From Anisodus tanguticus (lineage: Eukaryota > Streptophyta > Magnoliopsida > Solanales > Solanaceae): a DNA stretch of 64,000 bases. Positions 48,901 to 57,790 of this stretch are shown in pieces (the stretch's first letter is position 1; the number at the start of each line of letters is the position of its first letter). Below the pieces are notes generated by a model. That model was not told where the DNA came from and did not search any database. It saw only the letters and a program-made list of their open reading frames with translations. A program made the translations under genes and the position numbers. Where the stretch lies: NCBI GenBank assembly GCA_034509755.1, contig CM067561.1, positions 3,910,646 to 3,974,645 of the forward strand, read 5' to 3'.

Positions 48901-51900
48901 GCCGGCTAGTTCCTTCCGGGCTCGGGTCACGGGTCGTGGGACGTGGGCTTCTTCTGATATTATCTCTTTGGACCCCAAATTGCTTTATATTTACAGTTTG
49001 GTCCCTGGAGTTTCTGGAAAGCTGAAATTGGGAACGACAGAAGACAATTTCTGCCTGCCGTTGGAGTTGATTTTTGGAGTGTTAAAACTCCATTAATCTG
49101 CACCTTAACTCCTCCCTAACAGCTCCTTTATGTTGCACATTAAATCAGCCATTACTTGGCTGATTAACTTCCTCACTAATGGTCATAAACAGCCATTACT
49201 TGGCAGTTGAGGAGTCCCTCCCCTTATGCTATATATTGGAGCCTTTTGGCTCAATTGCAGAGACGAAAAACTACTATATGATATAATACACAGAGACAAA
49301 ACAAAAGAGAAACAGATCACTCCAAAACGTGAGCACAAACAGTGAACAGAAAACTCTTCCTTCCTTTTCCGCTCTTCAGCAAGTCGTTTCTTGTTTTGTT
49401 TTCTTCGTCAGAATCAACCTATTTGCTTTGTAGTGTTGATTAGTTATTGTTTTATCTTGGGAGACTATTGCCCGTTAACGTAAAAGCATATATACTGGGA
49501 AATCTTGTCTTAAAGACAGAGAGTCATCTTTCGACTCAGCCACAGTTGTAACAATCCAGATTTAGTGTTTCTTGATTTCAGGTTATCAAGATTCTAGACT
49601 CAACAAGCTTGCGGCAGTTCTGAATTGCCTATTTGTTTATCATTTCGAACACTTGTAATATTTATTTACTTCCCGTACTGCTTTACATATCCAACAGAAC
49701 TTGTATGCTAGGAGAAGTATTGTTTAATCTCCTATCAACTGTTAGCTCTGACTGTTGTATTCCATATTTGCAGATTGCTACTGTTGAGGTTCCTGAAGAA
49801 CACGTGGGCTCTGTGGTTGAACTTCTGGGGAAAAGGCGTGGGCAGATGATTGATATGCAAGGGCTTGGGTAAGTAAAATTGTCATGATGATAAATTGGTA
49901 AAAGATTCTGTTAGCTTAGTGGAGAAAGACTGGCATCATGGCATGCGGTAACAGGATAGTTAAGATAAGTCCAATTGTGTATATTTGCTAGGAATGAGTC
50001 GTCCACTATGAAACCAGAGAACTACCTGTTCTTTGCCAACTTTATTCCAAGCATAGATTAAAAAAGTTGCTTTGGAATAGCTTATACAATCCTACCGGTC
50101 CTTCAAATTAGATCCTTCCTACCTAAATCTGGCAATTCAACAGTTTGTTGTCTTCTGAGATAATTGTATGTTGTTAACCAGAACAAGGTTCTACTCATGC
50201 TGAAAGTTGCCAGTTTGATTAACTTGCTTCCAGTTTCCGTTTTGATCAACTGTTGTGAGGGGGGATATGAAATGCTTTACCAAAAAAAAAATCTGAAATG
50301 CTTATAATTATTGCTATAGCTATTTAATACAAACTGTGTTGGTTTATGTTTTTAGCTCAGCTGAAGGATACCATGAAGGAAAATTATATATGTGTGTGTG
50401 TGTGTGATCTATGTTGCTCGTACTCTTCAAAAATGTCGACCGGTATGTATCGATACGGCAGCATTTTAGGAGAGTCCGAGCAACATAGTTTGTTATCACA
50501 TATGGACATCAGACTCATGGAATCAATTTTGGCCTTGTTTATTCAATGTTTGTCCCAGGAGCGGCAAAGTTGCTCTGTTAAATATCCGCATTCCATGTTT
50601 ATCCAGTATTCTCAGTAGTGAGATTATGTTATATATCAGAGGATTCATCCTGGCCAAAGGAAAAAAAAGAACTTTTCTTGGTCTTCTTGCTTTGTTGTCC
50701 ACTATTTTTTTCCATTCTTTTGTGATTTTTCTTAGTACCTCTACATTTCCCTTCTTCAATTTTGGGTTTTTGAAAGGCACTATAGTTTCGAGCTGCAGAG
50801 TTCTTTTTCATTCATTCATTGAATACAAGACACTGATGCAACTTATCTATTAGGTCTGAAGGGACAACTTTCCTCAGATATAAAATACCAACCCGTGGTC
50901 TTCTTGGATTGCGGAATTCAATCTTGACAGCTTCTAGAGGCACAGCAATTCTCAACACAGTATTTGAAAGCTATGGACCATGGGCTGGTGATATTTCTAC
51001 TCGAGATCTAGGTTCACTGGTAATTTCCCACCTTTAGTACAATCTTCTCCTTAGCGTAGACATTTTAATATAGTTTACATCTTAGAAATCGTTGAATAGC
51101 AGATAGTCCGAGTTTTTTCAACTTTATTTTAAATATTTTCAACTTTAAAAAGATGTGATTGTTAATAGTTTTATTTAATTTTTAAATATGTAAATTCTAT
51201 TTAAAAACGTTAAGAAATCGATGTGCAATTTCACGCCAAAATTAGATGCAGTTGATCCTCGTACTCTTTATCTTGTTCTTTTTCGGACAGAATGATGATA
51301 TATTCTAAATTTTGCTTTTATCATCATAGGTTGCATTCGAGGATGGAACAAGTACATCTTACGCTCTCATGAGTTCTCAGGACAGAGGACAGTTGTTTAT
51401 TGGCCCTGGAGTTGATGTTTATAAAGGCCAAATAGTTGGTATTCACCAACGGTCAGGTGACCTTGCCCTGAATGTTTGCAAGAAAAAAGCTGCCACAAAT
51501 GTTCGTTCAAACAAAGAAGTAACAGGTAAACGCAGCACCAAAGATGTTGCTGAAGAATCTCAACCTTTTCCTATAGAGAATGAGAATAAATTGTTCAAGA
51601 AAAAAATTGTTTACATTTCAGCCCTTAGTGTATCGGAACATTCTGAAATTCGAGCTGTTAAGTAGAGGAAAATGACGCTTGTCCTTGCAACTAGCTTCAT
51701 TTCTCACCTTCCTTAAACTATGGTTTCTAGTTAAATTCTGCTTCCAAGGGACCCCAATATTATCCTGATAGCATGAGAAGAAGGGGGGGGGGGGTGAGAC
51801 GAACTTGTTACCTTTATTTGCTTTCTGATTAATTATGAATTTGTTCTTGTATGCTTAACATTCTGATAATGCGTCTTTGCTTTTGTCTGCCTCTTACTAA

Positions 51901-52060
51901 CTGAAGTCCCTTATCATTACATGCAGTGGTTCTTGATACCGCAATAGATTTTAGTCTGGATGATTGCATAGAGTACATTCAAGAAGATGAGCTTGTTGAA
52001 GTTACTCCATCAAGTATCCGGATGTTGAAAAACCCAAAGGCTTCCAGAAAGACGCGATGA
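27965..52060 (+). CDS. TYPA1: chloroplast translational GTPase TypA/BipA, 14 exons
   Basis: Ribosome-associated GTPase of the EF-G/BipA family, homologous to Arabidopsis SVR3, which supports chloroplast rRNA processing and translation. Exons: 27965-28154, 29030-29139, 29869-30072, 41769-41945, 42418-42570, 43176-43265, 44360-44494, 44625-44741, 47722-47873, 47939-48023, 49774-49868, 50854-51019, 51330-51525, 51927-52060. They sum to 2004 bp (667 residues); all introns are GT..AG and phases agree. Residues 1 to about 60 are Ser/Thr/Lys-rich, a plastid transit peptide. G motifs: AHVDHGKT (82-89), RERGITI (120-126), DTPGH (144-148), NKID (198-201). Later exons give domain II (DICAVCGIDDIQIGE), the EF-G-like domains (GRGTLHITILIENMRREGY) and the BipA C-terminus (FEDGTSTSYAL, DVYKGQIVGIH, DELVEVTPSSIRM). 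The length is normal for plant TypA. The ATG at 27965 is the first in frame after the leader. No disabling change is seen. Confidence 0.95.
28279..28712. mobile_element. MITE in TypA intron 1
   Basis: ACAGCTTGTTTGGATGGTT at the left is an inverted copy of AACCATCCAAACAAGCTGT at the right, and the similarity goes on inward as AATACAATA/TATTGTATT words. The flanks GAGCTGTA and TAACTGTA agree at 6 of 8 positions, so a worn 8-bp hAT duplication is possible. No coding capacity. Confidence 0.7.
30294..30758. mobile_element. hAT-type MITE in TypA intron 3 (465 bp)
   Basis: The termini CTATGTTGCTCGGACTC and GAGTCCGAGCAACTTAG are near-perfect inverted repeats, flanked by the exact 8-bp duplication GTTATAAG (30286-30293 and 30759-30766). 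A short relative with the same termini sits in intron 11 (50409-50488). Confidence 0.85.
31424..32348 (-). repeat. 3' LTR of the Sirevirus-like element
   Basis: In element orientation it starts TGTTGATGTTGCATGG and ends GGACCTATCA. A TATA segment, CTATAAATAGAGGGG, lies near 31988-32002 on the minus strand. Its outer end is packed with ATGTTGT/ACAACAT words. Confidence 0.9.
32852..34518 (-). pseudogene. extra ORF beyond RNase H in the Sirevirus-like element
   Basis: The probable start is the ATG at 34518 (context CCATGGC, in frame from 34563). The first frame runs to 33658: a Ser/Thr/Pro-rich N-terminus, a basic patch (RRSKRIF), an acidic KEKEEEE stretch, then a folded-looking part (YWNWFKNRGVRGEKVIDL, YCEKVIRVFYANL). 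A shift near 33700 moves the rest to 33731-33300 (KVYLYNKVYNFTPNIIN, PTVEELNSMIKYLI). A C-terminal piece (33217-32852) has a short coiled coil and Asp-rich tail. The RVFYANL-type core resembles the domain that Pfam calls putative plant transposon protein; I know no proven function. Its place is that of the env-like gene of some Sireviruses, but I see no signal peptide or membrane span. Confidence 0.7.
35356..36717 (-). CDS. Sirevirus reverse transcriptase and RNase H
   Basis: An uninterrupted frame of 453 codons on the minus strand. RT part: NKARLVAQGYTQVEGIDYDETFA, then HQMDVKGAFLNGYL, LYGLKQAPRAWY, and the catalytic box YVDDIVFGS. Then comes the copia connection LTFFLGLQIKQ and RNase H: GYSDSDWVGDVDDRKSTSG, LSTAESEYVA, ILYCDNLSAINI, ending QLADIFT. 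Catalytic acids are present in both domains. It is the 3' part of a polyprotein, so the ATG at 36717 is only the first Met in the open stretch. No upstream frame joins it cleanly, so the element as a whole is inactive. Confidence 0.88.
   Translation of the reverse strand: MVPRPNTNVIRTKWIFKNKSDELGKIVRNKARLVAQGYTQVEGIDYDETFAHVARIESIRLLLAIACYLKITLHQMDVKGAFLNGYLDKEVYVEQPKGFEDPHHPHHVYKLKKALYGLKQAPRAWYGRLTNFLVEFGFTRGEANRTLFIKRHGVDVIIAQIYVDDIVFGSTTESFLKSFVEAMSTTFEMSMIGELTFFLGLQIKQNEDGIFVSQSKYAKNLVRRFGLENAKHMKTPMGSTQQYVKTMLDKMLTTLYRSMIGSLLYLTASRPDIMFSVCVCARFQASPKVSHFNAVKRIIRYVAGTSDLGIWYSKDTNPNLIGYSDSDWVGDVDDRKSTSGRCFYLGNNLVSWYSRKQNCVSLSTAESEYVAVGSYCAQLIWLRYMLDDYGISNDSMILYCDNLSAINISKNPVQHSRTKHIDIRHHFLRDLVEKQLVQIEHVDTFCQLADIFT
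37228..38699 (-). pseudogene. Sirevirus protease and integrase
   Basis: The frame 38699-38205 has the protease segment WYFASGCSRHMTG: the catalytic Asp expected before Ser-Gly is Ala, which should abolish activity. The frame 38025-37228 is an intact integrase core: MGHVNYGTLEKL and LCEDCLKGK (zinc part), LLHMDLMGPIE (first Asp), RSDHGKEFEN (second Asp), QQNGVAERKNRTLQ (Glu), and FGCVCYILNDRDKLAKFD. A stop and shift near 38030-38210 separate it from the protease. Confidence 0.85.
38703..40355 (-). pseudogene. Sirevirus gag with coiled-coil extension
   Basis: The frame 40355-39678 begins near the ATG at 40334 (MDSAIQNVGRLPILDGTNYAYWK) and carries the copia gag body (WSVF/YDR-type, KAWETLQTHCEGT, SYFEKLIDIANQ). 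A shift near 39675 leads to 39669-39169 with a knuckle, CHACSGWGRYANEC, in which the His of C-x2-C-x4-H-x4-C is Arg. An acidic tract follows. The frame 39293-38703 then gives a heptad-rich stretch (LQSLCKALITESEQLDSKAKLVTLE, about 38890-39020), the extension typical of Sireviruses. Confidence 0.82.
40392..41329 (-). repeat. 5' LTR of the Sirevirus-like element
   Basis: 938 bp, pairing with 31424-32348. It differs by scattered transitions and by a 12-bp tandem duplication in GTTGTCAGGAATGTTGTC near 41224-41242. Confidence 0.9.
42078..42102. repeat. (AAAG)n microsatellite in TypA intron 4
   Basis: Five to six AAAG units in a row; no function inferred. Confidence 0.8.
44942..45240. repeat. unidentified repeat-like block in TypA intron 8
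   Basis: The block around CATAGGCACCTCCTGAACTC to GGTGACACGTGTACTTCACC has base composition unlike the flanking intron and reads like a dispersed Solanaceae repeat. I could not find its ends or a duplication, so the type is open. Confidence 0.35.
45661..46247 (+). repeat. chain of three TRIM-like LTRs with tiny internal segments
   Basis: Three diverged copies of one short LTR lie in a row: 45661-45811 (TGCAACACTT ... GGGTTGTTACA), 45896-46007 (TGTAACACCATAGG ... ATCTGTTACA) and 46092-46247 (starts TGTATCTAACAA, ends GGGTTGTTAAA). Copy 2 is preceded by a purine tract (AAGGGGGGTGTA) and followed by TTTGGTATCAAAG, a Met-tRNA primer site. Copy 3 is preceded by GAGAGGAGA. The internal segments are only about 84 bp. 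These are the parts of a TRIM (terminal-repeat retrotransposon in miniature) in tandem. A more worn copy may follow at about 46270-46425. Confidence 0.65.
47505..47620 (-). mobile_element. SINE or truncated RTE tail in TypA intron 8
   Basis: Exact 12-bp duplications TTTGAGAACAAT flank the block (47493-47504 and 47621-47632). On the minus strand it reads AAGGTCTGCGTACATCC, then CCCCAGACCCCAATTGTGGG, and ends in a TTG-type tail (CAACAACAAACAACA on +). This is the 3' end shared by Solanaceae TS-type SINEs and RTE LINEs such as the one at 25686-27410. At 116 bp it is 5'-truncated, so the SINE/LINE choice stays open. Confidence 0.85.
48517..49696. mobile_element. solo LTR in TypA intron 10 (1180 bp)
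   Basis: It starts TGTTGGAAATTTGCC and ends CATATCCAACA; the outer TGTTGG/CCAACA bases are inverted. The exact duplication GAACT lies on both sides (48512-48516 and 49697-49701). No primer site, coding region or second LTR is present, so the element was removed by LTR-LTR recombination. A TATA segment (CTATATATTGGAGCC, near 49228) suggests + orientation. The short frame 48857-49096 in a GC-rich patch is not a gene. Confidence 0.92.
50409..50488. mobile_element. 80-bp MITE in TypA intron 11
   Basis: The ends CTATGTTGCTCGTACTCTTC and AGAGTCCGAGCAACATAG are inverted repeats of the same family as 30294-30758. The flanks TGTGTGAT and TTTGTTAT match at 6 of 8 positions, in keeping with a worn hAT duplication. 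Confidence 0.75.
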
Positions 52061-52400
52061 AGTTTTACATAGGACGAGGCAAAGTTACACTAAGAAGCAT
52101 ATATTCGGGACAATATGTCACTCCAAAGACCTCTCTTGGAAAGTGCATACACGATTCTTAGCATGTTGGTACTTTTAACATGTGCGGTAAACTTTTGGTT
52201 AATGCAGAGCTATACAACATTCAAAGCCTTCAATACAATAGGTTGAACCTTTTGGTAGTTGGATTTGATTAGGCATACAAAGGTGTAGTATATTTCTCAC
52301 AGTTTGTATAGATGATACATTAGAGATCATGTATTCAGAAGCTGCACAACAATTTGCAATATTTGGTCATTTGCTATTGTAATAACTACTATAGCTTTAT
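52061..52400 (+). other. 3' UTR region of TypA
   Basis: AT-rich sequence after the TGA at 52058-52060, with no further frame. AATA-rich words (GTAATAACTAC near 52379, TTTGCAATATTTGG near 52350) could serve as poly(A) signals; I see no canonical AATAAA close by, so the end is a guess. Confidence 0.4.
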
Positions 52401-53424
52401 CAAATTCCATATTTTTGTGTAACATTTGCTTAATGGGCTATCCATTATTTATTCCACATGCAACTCAAAAATATGATTTTGTGTCTGGCGCCGCATACAT
52501 GTTTTTGTTATTTACCTGTTTCATCGTAGATGCAAAAATAGTACTCCACAAATATTTACAAGGATTTGTGCTTCTTAAACCAGACTCCGCTGGGTATGCT
52601 TCTTAAACCAAGTGAACTACGCGTAATCTTGAATTCTTGATATATCACTTGTTTTTAGAAAGTGTGGAAAAAGCTTTTCGAAAAAGTTTTCAATTTTTCT
52701 GAAATTGTATTTTCAACCAAATGCCTTTAGACATTTTTTTCACATTTCGGAAAATTCAAAAATTATTTCAGTTGTGTTTATAAAATTTTCATAAGAATTG
52801 GTTTTTTTGCTCTTATGGCGTTTGGTTGGAAAAGATTCAAAATAATTGTTTCACCTATTTTTGGAACAATCATGAGCTTAAATAGAGTTTCTTCTTTCAT
52901 CCCGAATATTCCTATCACTGAATGAGCTGATTTCTGGTCACACAACTAATATTTATTATCTTAGAATTTGCATAACAATTTTTTTTGTTGTGAGATCCAC
53001 TTAACTGTAAAGTAACAATTTGCAAGTTAATGGTCACTAAGCTCTTACCATGCTTAAGGTTTGAGAAAGAATCGGATAACATTGGATTCATTTATATCCG
53101 TCTGCGTCAAAGTTTCACTTTAGTAGATAAAAAATAATTAAAATCCATAATTGTGATGCATTCTTGAATCCAAATCCAATTCGAAGATTGTATTAACCAG
53201 TCAACCAAGAAGAATAGGGCAGCTTAGACTTGGCGTAATAAACAATTGAGTCAATAAACATACTGGATGGCAATCTACCTATCATTTTCCAATAACTAAT
53301 CATCTAGAGCCACTTTTCCTATTCCTAAAACTGTATAAAAAATGTCTACTTAATTCCATTTTGACACATTTATATGATTTGTTCTCCTTGTATGCAACAA
53401 ATGCTATACGATGTCTTTCGTGTC
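52401..53424. other. intergenic, nothing firm
   Basis: No gene. The segment at about 52650-52880 has words in both orientations (CCAAATGCCTTTAGAC and GGCGTTTGGTTGG) that hint at a decayed inverted-repeat element, but the arms do not pair well. Confidence 0.35.
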
Positions 53425-53429
53425 ATCCA

Positions 53430-53592
53430 TATTAACGTATATATTAAAAAAACTTTATATATTTTATAATATTTAGTGATGTATAATTATGGTAGATATA
53501 AGATCCCTATTGTATTAGAATTCCACATTGTACACACTATATATATTTGTATTAATGAGAGACTCCCCAAGAAAGATTAATACAATTCTACA
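53430..53592 (+). repeat. 5' LTR of copia element D
   Basis: Ends ATACAATTCTACA just before the primer site. The middle (TATAATTATGGTAGATAT) is nearly the same as in the 3' copy. Confidence 0.85.
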
Positions 53593-53762
53593 TGGTATCA
53601 GAAGCTAAAAACCTAAACCTATTTCGTTTCTTATTTCTTCACCCGAGAACGTTGCCTGCTTTCTGCTTTTCTGCCTTCTGCCTTCTTCCTTCCCAAGAAA
53701 CAAATCAAAAGCAACAAAATTTTGTCTGCTTTTTGCCTACCTACCGATAACCGAGAACAAAA

Positions 53763-55450
53763 GTGGTTGATTTGTCTTTGCCATCTCGGTTTCTGCTTCA
53801 TCCTTCACAAAACCTTTTGGTTTATTCACCCGAGAACATAATTGTTTTTTTACTTTGTGTCCTCTTCTTCTTCCTTCACCGAAAACAATTCACTATAATG
53901 ACTTCTCCCACAACTCTCAATTTTGGAGATCAATTTTGGGCCCAATTTCCGGCAACCTACAAGTCCGCCTCAGGCCAGTCAATGAGCCACATCAATTTGA
54001 CCCTATTTCCTGGAGCCCAGCAGTCCCCTCCAGGCCCCTCCCAATCCAATTTGGGATCGACTTTCGTTATATTGACCCCTCGGCAGTCCGATAATGCGTG
54101 GCATATGGATACGGGCGTCACGTCTCACCTAACCAACAATTCTGGTAATCTTCCTCACCTGCGAAGTTTAAATATTCCACAATCTATTATGGTTGGAAGC
54201 GGTCATCGCATTCCAATTCAAGAGTTTGGCCACACACTAACTCCACCACCGCATCCCTAGTTCTCCCTGAATAATGTCTTATATGCTCCTAACATTATCA
54301 AAACCCTAATCTCCGTTAGGAAATTTGCCACCGTTAATTTTGTATCAATTAATTTTGACCCATTTGTATTTTCCGTAACGGACCTCCGTACCGGGAAACT
54401 CCTTACGAGATGTAATAATGAGGGTGATTTCTATCTTTTTCTATCCACGTCCGCTGCTAGTGCCAACCCTCCCACATCTCTAACTGCCCATGTCACTCCT
54501 CCCACCGCTTTAGCAATCATTTCTCCGTCAAGCTGGCACAATAGACTTGGACACCCAGGAGCACCTGTTTTTAATTTTCTTAGAAACAATAATTTAATTT
54601 GTTGTCATAATGAGAAATTTTCCCAACAGTTTCTTTCTTGTCCATTAGGCAAACATATTCGCCTACCGTTTCAGTCTTCTTCAAGTGTTACATATTCTCC
54701 CTTTGACATTGTTCATGCAGATTTATGGACATCTCCCATTACTAGCTCACTTGGTAATAAATTTTATCTCGTCTTATTAGATAACTTTTCTCACTTTGTC
54801 TGGGTCTATCCGCTTAAATTCAAGTCTGAAGTGTTTGCCAAGTTTCTTGCATTCCGTGTCTATGTCAAAACACAATTTGAAAAGACATAAAATCGCTTCA
54901 ATGTGATAACGGTCGTGAGTTCAATAATTCTGTGTTTCACAATTTTTGCTCTACTAATGGCATGGTTTTCCGGTTCTAGTGTGCCCACACCTCCTCCCAA
55001 AATGGAAAGGCCGAACGAATCATTCACACTATCAATAACATGGTTTGTAATTCGTTGTTTCATGCCTCTCTCCCCACTCTTTTTGGGTCTATGCAGTTAA
55101 AATGGCCAAAAATGGCCGAATATATTCTAAATATTTTGCCCACCTAAACCCATCACAATAGCACACCTACCAAAATTCTATTTCGTAGGATCCCAACTTA
55201 TGAGCACCTATGAATTTTCGACTGCCTGTGCTACCCGAATCTTGCTTCCACAACCCCGCACCACTCCTTATGTGTTGTTAGGTTTCTCGCCTAATCATAT
55301 GGTTATTTGTGCTATGACGTGTCTTCCTGCAAAATTATTGTGTCTCGTCATGTCACGTCAAATGAAGCAATTTTCCTTTTTGCAAACATCCAAAAGTTTC
55401 GAAACACGGACTATACCTTTCTAGATGAGTCCGACACCTCACCCTCCATA
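53763..55450 (+). pseudogene. copia D protease and integrase
   Basis: The frame 53763-54260 probably starts at the ATG at 53898 (MTSPTTLNFGDQFWAQ). It reaches the protease site WHMDTGVTSHLTN directly, with the DTG catalytic triplet present. A TAG at 54258-54260 ends it. The same region continues with NNVLYAPNIIKTLISVRKF, the pre-integrase segment (WHNRLGHPGAP), CPLGKHIRLPF and the core (FDIVHADLWTS). Later pieces lie in other frames (CDNGREFNN near 54902, and QNGKAERI near 55000). Confidence 0.75.
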
Positions 55451-56060
55451 CTCATCGAACTCTATCAAACAGCCACCACCGTCCCTGCATCCCCGTCGCT
55501 TCAAAATACCACTGCCACCGCCCACACTATTTTCGGCCACTGTCTCTTCCATCTACCGCTGCCAGTTTCGGCAGTGTATTTGTCTCTCCTCATCCCTGCA
55601 ATCACCGATTGCCACCTCCATCATCGGAAATCGGCCCATCGTCCTAGTATCAAGACCGGTCGTCACCCCTACCACCCACCGACCACCGTCACCGATATCC
55701 CTAGTGTCACTGTCACCCTATGCTGCGGTTCCAACCACCGATACCACCACCGTACTGGCAACCTAACCACCAAACAAAGCCTGCACCCAGAACCCTGTCA
55801 AACCCCACCATTCCCTGTCGCCATCTCCGTCGACCTGTATCCCCAACCCCGTCGATCGCACTAACTCTCCGACCCAAAATACCCAGATCCAAACACCCGA
55901 CACTTCCTGGAATACCCTGTGTTCTGTTGACCATACCCAACACCCACCAGCCACAGCTCCTGCCATCGGAACACATGCCCCAACACTATCCCACACATCA
56001 TATGGAAACCCGTGCCCAACACAAGATTTTCAAACCCAAAGCCTAGTTTAACCTATCCGT
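55451..56060 (+). other. copia D linker, Pro/Thr/His-rich
   Basis: CCA/CAC-rich sequence open in several frames on both strands. It fills the place of the variable linker between integrase and RT in copia elements. None of its frames looks like a separate protein. Confidence 0.5.
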
Positions 56061-56100
56061 ACAAACCATATCCCCAATTCCCAAAAGCCCAAAATTAACC

Positions 56101-57615
56101 ATCCTAGACCCTAATTGGAATACGGCCATGTGTGAGGAATTTAATGCTTTTACTAAACAACACACCTGGGATTTGGTTCCTAGACCGGAGGGGGTGAATG
56201 TGATCCATTGCATATGGCATTTTCATCATAATTATAGAGACAATGGTGATCTTGAGAGATATAAGGCGAGACTTGTGGCTAATGACACTAATCAGCAGAA
56301 GGGTATTGATTGTGGTGAGACGTTCACCCTGGTTGTCAAACCTACTACCATTCTCACAGTTCTGAGTATTGCTATGGGTAAGCACTGTTCGATTCATCAG
56401 CTTGATGTAAAGAATGCATTTCTACATGGGGATTTGAAAGAAACTGTCTACATGCATCATCCATCCAGTTTTGTTCATCCGGCAGGCCCTCAGTATGTAT
56501 GTCATCTCCGTAAGTCACTTTATGGTTTGAAACAGACCCCTAGAGCATGGTATGATCGCTTTGCACAGTACATTATGCGGATTGGGTTTGTATGCAGCAA
56601 GTGTGATAATTCTCTATTTATTTTTCACCGCGATAGTAGTATTGCTTATTTATTGTTATATGTGGATGACATTGTGCTTACCGCCTCATCTGATGTGTTG
56701 AAAAATGAAATTATTGCATTGCTAAAATCGAATTCGATATGATTGACTTGGGAAAGTTGAGTTACTGTTTAGAGGTATTAGTAACTAGGTCTGCAGATAA
56801 TATGTTTTTGTGTCAGTGAAAGTATACAGAGGATATAATATGCAGGGCTAATATGGAATACTGCAAGATAATGTCTACTCCAGTTGACTCTAAATCAATG
56901 CTTAGTATTGTTGATGGTAATCCAGTGATCGATCCCACCCTTCATAGGAGTCTTGCAGGTGCACTACAATATCTTATTTTCACAAGGCCTGATATTGCTT
57001 ATGTTGTTCATCAGGTATGATTATTCATGCATGCACTTAGGGAGCCTCATTTTACCGCCCTTAAGCGTATCATTCGATATGTTAAGGGCATACTTGATTA
57101 TGAATTGCATCTATACCCCTCAGCACCAACCATATTGTTATCATAAACGGATGTTAATTGGGCAGGTTGTCCGGACATGCGACGCTCCACCTCCGCCTAT
57201 TGTGTGCTCTTAGGGGATAATCTCATCTCATGGTCTGCCAAGAGGCAAACCACATTATCCCGTCCGGGTGCAGAAGTAGAGTATAGAGGCGTTGCAAATG
57301 TAGTGGCTAAGATCTGTTGGCTATGAAACTTTCTTTTGGAGCTTCAATGTCCCTTGTGTAAGGCGTCTTTGGTTTACTGTGATAACATATCCGCCATATA
57401 TTTACCTCATAATCTGGTTCAGCATCAGCGAACCAAGCATATTGAGATGGATATCCACTTTGTTCGTGAGAAGGTTGCTCTCGGTCATGTTAAGGTGTTG
57501 CATGTGCCGTCTTCATATCAGTATGCATATATCTTCACGAAATGTCTTCCTAGACAGCTATTCATAGAATTCAGATTCAGTCTTAGCGTCCAGGCTCCTC
57601 CCGCTCAGACTGAGG
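56101..57615 (+). pseudogene. copia D reverse transcriptase and RNase H
   Basis: The frame 56128-56742 carries TWDLVPRPEGVNVI, DCGETFTLVVKPTTI, HQLDVKNAFLHGDL, SLYGLKQTPRAWYD and the catalytic box LLYVDDIVLTA. It is lost near 56740. Broken pieces follow (SLAGALQYLIFTRPDIAY near 56950, with a stop near 57018). The RNase H end is the frame 57336-57615 (LVYCDNISAIYLPHN, HIEMDIHFVREKVA). Confidence 0.8.
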
Positions 57616-57620
57616 GGGTG

Positions 57621-57785
57621 TATTAACATATATTATAAATATACTCCATATATTTTATAATATTTAGTGATGTATAATTATGGTAGATATATGATCTCTA
57701 TTGTAGTAGGATTTCACATTATACAAACTATATATATTTGTATTAATGAGAAATACTCTCTAAGAGAGATTAATACAATTCTACA
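57621..57785 (+). repeat. 3' LTR of copia element D
   Basis: Starts TATTAACATATATT after the purine tract, ends AATTCTACA, followed by ATCCA. Confidence 0.85.
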
Positions 57786-57790
57786 ATCCA

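Larger units (their letters stand above)
53430..57785 (+). mobile_element. Copia element D, short and gag-deleted
   Basis: LTRs of 163 bp (53430-53592) and 165 bp (57621-57785) with the exact duplication ATCCA (53425-53429 and 57786-57790). The primer site TGGTATCA is at 53593-53600; the purine tract TGAGGGGGTG precedes the 3' LTR. Total 4356 bp. With these flanks the LTR starts TATTAAC instead of TG. Gag is almost absent: the leader frame passes within about 60 codons into the protease. Integrase, RT and RNase H are present but broken. It is a different family from A-C. Confidence 0.9.

Noticed and set aside
48857..49096. 79-codon frame with an Ala/Pro/Arg-rich start
   Set aside because: Lies in a GC-rich patch of the solo LTR, whose ends and duplication are firm.
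55425..55996. long overlapping frames on both strands
   Set aside because: They arise from CCA/CAC-rich linker sequence of copia D and have no protein-like pattern.
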